Source of the DNA: Schistosoma mansoni
Taxonomy: Eukaryota > Platyhelminthes > Trematoda > Strigeidida > Schistosomatidae
Assembly (NCBI RefSeq): GCF_000237925.1
Contig: NC_031502.1
Location: 15,798,434-15,862,433, forward strand
Length of the DNA stretch: 64,000 nt
Direction of reading: 5' to 3'
Of this stretch, positions 17,601 through 27,300 are shown one piece after another. Made by a program: the position numbers and the translations under genes. Within the stretch, counting starts at the first letter, position 1; the number at the start of each line of letters is the position of its first letter. The notes below the pieces were generated by a model. It did no database searches, had not been told where the DNA came from, and was given only the letters and a program-made list of their open reading frames with translations.

Positions 17601-20600
17601 CAGCAGATGCGTCCAACTACGGAATCGGCGCAGTGATCTCACATACCTACCCAGACGGGTCTGAGAAGGCAATCGCCCACGCTGCACGGTCGCTGACTAT
17701 GACAGAAAGAAACTATAGTCAGATAGAAAAAGAGGCCCTCTCTATTATATTCGCTGTAAAGAAGTTCCACAAGATGCTATTTGGTAGACAATTTACCTTA
17801 CTAACAGACCATAAACCGCTGCTGACAATTTCTGGATCGAAAAAAGGTATACCTGTATATACAGCAAACCGTCTACAGAGATGGGCAACTACACTGCTGG
17901 GCTATGATTTCAAGATAAAGTACCAACCAACAACGGATTTTGGACAGGCAGATGCCCTTTCAAGACTAATTAGTTCCCGTACAAAACAAGAAGAGGAGGT
18001 GCTCGTGGCTGCCGTAGATGTTGAGGCCGAGGTTCACACAGTATTAGCAGACGCAGTTTCCGGACTTCCAGTCACATTCGAAGCTATTAAAGGAGCTAGT
18101 GAGAAAGATAACATGTTGAAGTTTGTTCGCCGCTGCATACTCAACAAGTGGCCTTCGTCTAGACTACATGGAGAACTCTTGCAATTTTTCCGTCGACGAG
18201 ATTCATTGACAGTTGTAGATTCCTGCATCATGTTTGGCCACCGTATCGTTATCCCCAGAAATCTTCGAAACCAAGTCCTTGAGCAGTTCCACAGCGGACA
18301 CCCGGGGATAAGTAAAATGAAGTCGTTAGCTCGAAGCTACGCATACTGGCCATCAATGGACCATGATATAGAGCAAAAGTGTCGCAGTTGTTCGTCCTGT
18401 TTAGAGGCCGCAAAGAACCCAAATAAAGCTGAACCGCAACCATGGCCAAAACCAGACGGTCCCTGGCAAAGAACACACGCTGATTTTGCCGGCCCAATAC
18501 AAGGCGGGAATTACTTGGTTGTTGTCGACGCCTTCACAAAATGGCCAGAAGTATACGACATGCCGAAAATGACGTCAGAGAGTACTATAAGAAAATTGAC
18601 AGGTTTGTTCGCTTGTTTTGGGGTTCCCGAGATCTTAGTGACTGACAACGGCACCCAGTTCATGTCATCTGTCTTAAAACGGTTTTGCATTGAAAATGGA
18701 ATATCACATATACAGTCTCCCCCGTACCATCCTCAGTCGAATGGCCAAGCAGAAAGATTCGTGGATACTATAAAACGAGCTCTAGTCAAAGGGGGAGGAG
18801 AGACCATCCCAGAACAAGTAATCAGCAAGTTCCTTATGTCTTACAGAGTTACCCCCAATCCGGCAGTACCCGAAGGTAAGTCACCAGCCGAGTGTATGTT
18901 CGGAAGGAAAATTCGAACGGTCTTTAGCAGTATGTTGCCACCTAGAAAGACAAGTAAACCCACGAATGGAAACCATATGGTCACTCGTAGCTCCAAGGTA
19001 GGTGAAAGGGTACTCGTTAAATCGTATCAAGGTGAAAGAAGGTGGGAACCAGGTATTATAGAACGTCGAATTGGAAGTGTATTGTATCTAATCCGAAGAA
19101 ATGTCGGAACTTGTATAAGACACATCAATCAAATTCGAAGGGATGGCAGAAAATTGATGCCACAAAGCCGGCTCCCATTTCATTTGCTCATGGATTCATC
19201 TCCAAAAAGCACTCAGGCGCGCGAAGGTAGAAAAGATAAAAGACGCAAGAGCAAAGCGACACAACCTTCGAGAGTAATGAGTCGCAAGAGAATCACGGTA
19301 ACTCAATTCCAGGTGGATCCGAGGAAAAGGTCTTATACAACAGACTTTAAAGGGGGGAGGTGTGAGGATGGTCCACAGGTGAAGTCGGGGAGGCTCTAGG
19401 AAGCCCAGAAGGAGCCCAACATGTTCCATCCAATCAGCTTTTCGAAGAATATTCCAGAATTGCCACGTGGAGCTTCCCTATTGGACAATGCTGATAACTC
19501 CGTCTGCGGATTGGATAACTATAATGATGATTTCGTTTCTACTAAAAACTATAAATACCTGATAATTTTGTACCATATTCGACACTGTCTGGAATAACAT
19601 TTCTTCTACTAGTCTTCTGTCTTTTGATTCGTGACTTGGGAGGGTTCCAGCGTTCGACTGCTCAAGTATTGTGCGGTAGACTAAGAATTCTAAGTTCGAG
19701 ATACAACACTAAGATATTTATATACAACAGGTCACAACGTCGCAAATCTGAAGAAAATTCGAAATACTGACATTTATCATAATAATCAAAAATAAATTAA
19801 TAAAACACTTCTTACTCACCTTACTACCAGGCAACGGATGAAGTAATTTTTCCACTTTTGTCGGTTCATCCTTCTCCTCAAAGTAAAAAGAATTTCGAAA
19901 TCTGATGAGGGGCTAGTAGAGAAAAACAAGAGCCGAAAATCACGTGACATTTATTGAAGTCAATAATTTCGTAAACACAGTTATACGATATAATACTTAT
20001 ATGAAATTTCATTCTTTATCTAACCAGATTATTTAAATGGAACAGAGAATAAACCATGTAAGTAATTAAATACATCAAAAGAAATATGCGCACACGAAAA
20101 TAGCAAGCTTTAAAACTTATATCTTAATTGAAATTCAGAAATGGTTAGGGGGTGAAATATCATAAAGAATTGTAGGTCCTGTATTTGATATTGTAGAGTT
20201 AAAAATATACCAATCAATCGTATAAAACGTAGGACCTCCCGCCAATGTCCATCAGCACAAATTTCTATACCTCACATTACTTTCTTTTTTGAAAGTTACT
20301 AACCACAGCAAAGCAATTGCTTAATGCTTCCTGGTTAGTGATGGTTATCCGGAGAGTGATAAAAATACATAAACTGATAAAATTCACGTAGACGGCACCT
20401 ACAAACAAACTCATTTCATACATTTATTCCACCTGAGTGCTAAACTGTGAATCTTAAAAAGATTTAATGATATATCATTAATAATCAATCGTACATTGAA
20501 GCCTTCATATTAGGTTGATCTTCAAATGATACTATGACTCAGTGGCAATACATTGCTAAATTTCAAAAACGTTGAAAAATAATAAAATTCGAATTAAAAT

Positions 20601-23600
20601 CAAAAGATCAGCTTACACGATCTTTATATGTCTCAGGAAGATAATTAGAAGTAGAAAATAAAGTCTTGTATTTATTCGGATTCTGTCCATTAGATGTATT
20701 GTTCAGGTTGGATTTAATGTCGCCAGCCACAGATGAGAAAGAATTCGCTTGGGGCGTTTTAAACAGTCCAGAAGACTCTGCACATTGATTCTCTAACGAC
20801 GTGAAAGGACCAGTAGTTGAAGGTAAATGAATCATACATCCAATAATATCATCTTTTTTATAACCTTCATCAACGTAATGTTTTCCCCGTGACTCATGAA
20901 ATGCGGTGCCAAGACGTGAACGCCAAGAATAACTAAACTTATCATAACCACAAGGTGCTTGTAAGTTACCTGTAGTTATAAAGATGATAATAAAGGTAAT
21001 TAACTGCAGAAAATGGTACGTAAATATAAATACCAATCATCAATAATACAACTAGCCTGAAATATAATTATTCAATAAATGCTAAATGATCAAAACTAAT
21101 AAGCTAAAAAGCTTCAAATGTCCATCAAAATATAAATCGAGTACAAAACAGAATGGAATATTTAAGTGGCTAAACATAGTGGAAGTATTATTATGAATAA
21201 GTATATCGATAAAAAGTGTACAGTGGTATACGAAAGTTTTAATTGTGTCATGCTATTTAAAGACCCAATAGTAAAATATTTAGGATAATAAAATATACGG
21301 TTATTTATCAAGCGTATTTAACGTAATTCAGGTAGCTTAGACATAGAAACTTTGGTGAATAAAAAACCTGAAACTATTCTGGAAAATGTGAAACCACTTT
21401 TTAATAACCTTTAAACGAATGAAACAAATAAAGGCATTTTTCGAATACTTTCGTACGATGAAATCGTTGTGTACATTGTAATGTTTCTGCACCTCTTTGA
21501 TCCAATGATACCCAACAAACTTCTGTTTGGTCATCAACTCCAAAATACTGTCTTCACTGTACGGAGATACTGCGTAAGTAAATATAAAGCTGAGAATCGT
21601 ATATTTAACGAAACTGGATATTACGACTCAATATATGTAGCAATTTTTGAAGGTTAACTTTTGCGGTTTGGATATGTCTTGCTGATTCGGTCCTAGTGAC
21701 TTCTATACCGAAGTGATGTTTGAAAAAATGGGCGTAAATGAGAACAACACTGTCTTGATATACACAATAATATCCTAGACGTGATAAATGATTTAACTCT
21801 GACAGAACCGTTTAATCCAAAAAATATTGGCAACCAATAATACATTAATCCTGACATTCAGTCAGATAACATATACTTGATTGGGTTTTGAAAGCACACA
21901 TTAAAACGTTTATTAGAATAACAGAAGAATAAATCATCAGTAACACAAGTCTGGAATTTTCGTTTTAACGTCATGTTATTCACTTGCTTTACACTTGATC
22001 CAGTGAAGTGAATATATACTTGCATACTGCAACAACTCAACTGTATACAATATTTGAGGTATAAGTTGGCATTTGGTTAACAATATGGAAGTGTATGAAG
22101 ATAGAAGTTCATTACTTGTATCATTGAACTAACGTCCCAATTTACTTATGTTTTTGAGAAACTGACCATTTATCATCAAACATGATAGATATTCGACAAC
22201 TCACCATACATTTGAGACCAACCGATTCTAGTTGCAGAACCTTCTGGTTGCTCTGTGATAGTTGCTTCGAAATACCAAGTACCGGAATTAACGCTATGAG
22301 TGGCACGGACCATACAATAACCCTTCTCACCAGTAACTGACAACTGAGATTCGTGAACTTTCAAGTGATTTGCTATGACGAGGGCAAACAAAGTACATAA
22401 TAAAACTTAGTCAGTTCAATGTATAGATAATTTCTATTTACCTGCACTATTTATGAAATAACTCGTCCCAAGGCAAAATAGCGTTTGAATGTCACGCTTG
22501 TTTTTTCATGTTGATAAGACGAAGGGGAAGACACTTTAATTGTAAAGCCTATTTAATCTTTTCGGATGAGAGTGAATAATAAGGAAATGATATTATTGAT
22601 ATTATGATATTACGACTTACTACGATTTGTTTTCCTTCGATTTCGAGTCTTATAAATAAGTATTAATATAGAATTATGCTGATAAGTTATCAGATATATT
22701 GATGAGAATTCGCAACAGCTTGATAGGCATTTCAATTATACATATCTACATCTTTGGAATAAGAACACTTAAGTTGTGGATGCTGGCATAATTTAAGAAC
22801 TTTTCAACAGAAAAATGTATTCAGTGAACGAAAGCAAAAGAAAAGTTGGTTAGGCATATAATACCTTTTCAGACTTGAAAACAATGACATTTGATCAGCT
22901 TGCGGAACATAACCAAAATTTCAATAAAGACATATCCTATGAAAACTCGTGAAATTCGAGCGCCACAAGCAATGTACAAAATCTATAAACGCACGTTGTT
23001 ATACAATGAATTCCTAGTTTTACTTTTGCAATAAAATGTACGTTAAACAGGCCTCTATGTTATATCACGTCTACCGAGGCGGCATTGTTGATGAAATCTT
23101 TGGATGGTTAAATTAAGAGATAAAACCAGTCTATGGATTTACTGTGTGCTTATACTATGTAAACTGCTGTAGATGACAGCTCAAAACCTATTTTAGGGGG
23201 CGAGATGGACCCATTTTTTGAAAATAAATATATTGTACACTGACTTGTTTCACTCATCTCTAGTATTACACTCAAAGACAAGTGTCAACTTGAACTGAGA
23301 AACCATCATTCAGGCTCTATAATGTCCAGTTTTTATACGCCATTCCAAAAATCTAAACAGATTTCAAAAAACCCTGACGATATTTTATGAAAACTACTAC
23401 AAAAAGAAAAAATTGGAAAACCCAGATCTCATCTGAGAAAAAAATGATCTGAAGAGTTAATTTAAGTATTTTACGATAACATTAGGCTTACCACGATCAC
23501 TCAAAGATAAAACTACTTGTGAGCATAAAAACACACGATAAAAGAAACCAGGTATGGGTTTCCCAGCTGTAAACTCGCATTCGTCCCACTGCTCCCGACC

Positions 23601-23680
23601 GGAGGCATGTTTATCCGGTTCCACTAAAATATAACTAAAATTTTTTTAAACCAAACAGTTACGAAATGTACAGTACAGTA

Positions 23681-23722
<42 letters not shown>

Positions 23723-24256
23723 AACCTGTTCAAACCCCATTATATAAACATGTACTTGATAGATGGGTCGCATTTATGTAAGATATGTGTAAGCTGACTG
23801 AGATCGTAAATAAACGAAATCAGATGGTAACTTTTTTTGCATGGCTTTCACTTAATTAAATTGCAGAAAGGTATACAGTGTGATAGCTCATGATGGAAAG
23901 TGATTTTATATCACTAATAATTTCACACTAGCTAAATGAATCGTAGACATTTCATTTCCTGAAAAAGCGCTAATATATATATATATATATATTACCCACT
24001 AATCCGGGTCTCGTAGACATTTAAATAACCTAAATCTTGATGCGTTGGGATTCGGAAGTGAAATAATAAGATACTGACTTGTAAAAAAAAGCGTCTACAC
24101 ACAGAAATTGTTGTTAGAAGTAAATAAGATGATTCCATGTCCCATAAGAAAGTGCATCAAGATACACTTGGAATAACTGACTATGGGGAATACCTACTGC
24201 ATCAAAGCTAACAACACTATTGTTTTGTCTTGGCGGAATCAAATAAAATAGTATGC

Positions 24257-24307
<51 letters not shown>

Positions 24308-27300
24308 GCATGGCATTTGAGTTCGTAATTAGCTCTTCACACCCTCCTGTAGGCCTGTCCCAACAGTACAAATTTTGCAATACTCAGACATTGATCCTGT
24401 TCTCACTTAATTTTGTTACTTTTACTTATTTTTTTAGGTGTTTTGCTTTTATGTTGTTAAGACGTATAGCAACTTTAGGCGACTTACTATGAAGTCAAAT
24501 CGTACGTTGGTCTAGTCGTTTTGCTACTTGTGGAGACGAAAGGTTGAACACTAACTTAAGAATTAATTGGTGCTTTCTGTAAATAGCGAGTTAAGTGAAG
24601 AAGTAGTGACAACAAAATATGAGAACTTCTGAGTAATAAAAGATATATGATAAAGTTTTGGAACTAAGCATCCAATAGATACTACAGGGCGACTATTTCA
24701 ATACACTGGAGATTATTGCCGTCTACAAAAAGTCAATGTTCTACCTTAGTAATTAAATTTGCACCTAAAAGAACTTCATGAGAAGTATATTTTCCATAAT
24801 AAGTCTTGAATGCTTTAATTGTAAAATGTAGAACAGTGGTAAGTTTTTTCAAATTTTAACTACAAACGAACGTTGAGCGTAAATCCAGAACAATAAACTT
24901 ACCGATAACCTTCCTTATTTAGTGCATGATCAATCGGGAAGCCCAAAGAATTTAACTTTGCACGTCCTTCATCAGAACCTGAAGTTCCACTTAAGGGTGT
25001 GGTTCCACCAAGAACAGATGCCGAAGTGGCTCGACGAGTTGAACGAACAAGACCACTGGATAATCCGTTATTTACATCTCCATTTGACGAAGTAGCAGTT
25101 CTAGTCCCAGGGAACCCTGGGACATCAGCACTAGTCACAGCACCAAGTGCTGCACTTTCTGATGATCCACTTGGAACAGTAGATATCACTGAAGAACCAT
25201 TGTAAAAGTTCCCCATTCCAACAGATAACCCACTGCCAGGAGATTTGCGTTTACGCCAAACAGGCACATCTATGCCATCGGCTTCATTGGTGAAAGGCAA
25301 CTGATTATTAGAGGAGGTAAGAGTTGATGATTGATCAGCTGTATCAGAAACGGAACCTGATATAGATGGTTGGGTCTGTGACACACTGTTTGGTATGTTA
25401 GCGGAAGGAACTCCTAGTTTAGTAATATTTGTCCGAAGTTGACTTGTGAGAGCACGAAATCGATCATAACTTGGACCAATCTTGGTAAGATCCTAAAAAC
25501 ATACAAATGAAACAAATTGATTAAACTGCTAAAGCATAAATTTAGTCTATATATAAACAGCGTTAGTGAATGTATCACTTCTTCCAAAAAGCCTACTTTT
25601 ATACACGAATAATGTTGATGAGTAAATATTAGGCTTGCAGACTGAATATTCTTAATTTCTCCCAACGAAGATTAGATAGCAAACATTTAAAATATGCTTA
25701 AGCTGCTATGACCAAAACAGATGGATCAATTTAAATGAATAAGGATACAGTTTGATAGCGAACTCTGATACATTTTGGGTAAATTACGTACTTAAACGAA
25801 CAAACTACACTTGTCGGGAGGCTCTAATAATAGCATATATGCATTGGATAAAAGTTTGAGCAGAAATCCCACAAACGCAAGATCTTAGGTAATGACACGA
25901 CCATTTATTTATTTGAACACAAATATTGGTAGAAGGGGGCACCAGATACATATGCGCCACACAAATCTCATTTGATTTGTGTGAGGGTTGTGATACCTCC
26001 CGGGTGCCCAAACCGAAGCGGGTGGTTTTCTTAGGGGGCCACACCCGGAGCCTTCGACTTAAAGATCTGATCCACAAGGCAGTGGAGCATCGTAAGGAGA
26101 TGCAGTCCCATGGTAGCCGATGACCAACGATTGACTCATACGCCATTTGTTCCCTCAGGATACTGGAGCCCATTTGCACCATTGGTTTGGAATCAGGGTT
26201 TTCCAACTCCCCTAGGTAGACTCTCCGTGTCTACCGACCAGGTTAAAGCACCGGACATTCGCTTTTCGTCCTCTCAGTTTCGTGAACAACACCCCCGCCA
26301 CAAGAAGGCAGTGAGCAGGACTTCCTTGGCAGTGGCTGTACACGCGTGGCCATGTAAGAGCATTTCGAGAGGGAGAGCGTACTCTCCCCACTCTCAGCCG
26401 TACCAGGGCATTTCGAGAAAGACCATACGCAGTTTGTTACTCTAAAGTCACAAATCACCAACCAAAGGAAAACATGTAGATTAAAAATAACTGTTTTCCC
26501 AATACGGTATGTCTGCAATGAAACCACCCAATGAGTACTCCCGAGTTCAGACGCTACACTTTAAGCACGGGAAATTGGTTGTTGTAGAATTACTAGGCAC
26601 TTTTGACAACAAATAATGTAAAGCATAAAGCAAATAAAAATTTATTAACTACTTTGAACCATATTGTATGATGGTTAGTAATACTGCTAAAACGAAGTAG
26701 CTGATATGGGATTCATACCTACGACCTATCTGTTGAAAGTCAAAAGCCTTTTATCTATATACTGTTCATAATGCATAAAGGTTCTGGTACAATAAGACAA
26801 TGAAAGAATATGCCATACAAACTTATATGATGTTGTGACGGCAGAGATGAAGATATGATCGATTAGTAGATGAACAAAAACGGTACTCAGTAAAGGATAC
26901 GAATCTTTCTGAAATATTATCAAGATAAATCTCATTCATGCAGGAAAATTCATTTTATTCATATGAGGAAAGTAGAAGAGAACTAAAAAAGGACGAATAT
27001 CGACTCCTATTCTGAACAATCTCTGATAGCCACTTCAGTCACCAAACTGAATGATTTATTGAATTCCAACTAAAGGACTACAAGGTACCAATAGACCGCA
27101 GTCCTATATAGCCATCTTTTGTTTTAGCACCTCATTCATCAACCGACGGACTCCGTTTTCTTTCACACAGCTACATTCCTGATAAATAATGTGCAATATT
27201 GAAGCCATTGGGTGAAGTTTGTAAAAGATGCGCGAGCCACAGATGATATCAACCGAGTAATCATCGCTGAGCGCAAACACAGTCTGACTTCAGAATTACT

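Larger units (their letters stand above)
14857..19708 (+). mobile_element. Ty3/Gypsy LTR retrotransposon, whole-looking, in ASH2 intron 10
   Basis: Two direct LTRs of about 350 bp (14857-15206 and 19361-19708), each starting TG and ending CA, enclose one long Gag-Pol frame. A 5-bp target duplication, CTAAG, is at 14852-14856 and 19709-19713. A primer-binding-type sequence follows the left LTR and a purine tract precedes the right LTR. The LTRs differ at only a few positions, so insertion is recent. The element looks whole, with no obvious break in its main frame. Domain order PR-RT-RH-INT puts it in Ty3/Gypsy. A link to the schistosome Saci-2/Saci-3 type elements is possible but unproven. It lies antisense to ASH2. 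Confidence 0.96.

Noticed and set aside
24114-24492. Frames on both strands with Tyr-Ile runs in ASH2 intron 6
   Set aside because: Again produced by an (AT)n run inside an intron.
26250-26300. Possible hammerhead in the 525-bp element (GAAACTGAGAGGACGAAAA on the minus strand)
   Set aside because: It has GAAA and part of CTGA but not CTGANGA before a helix II; not a usable core.
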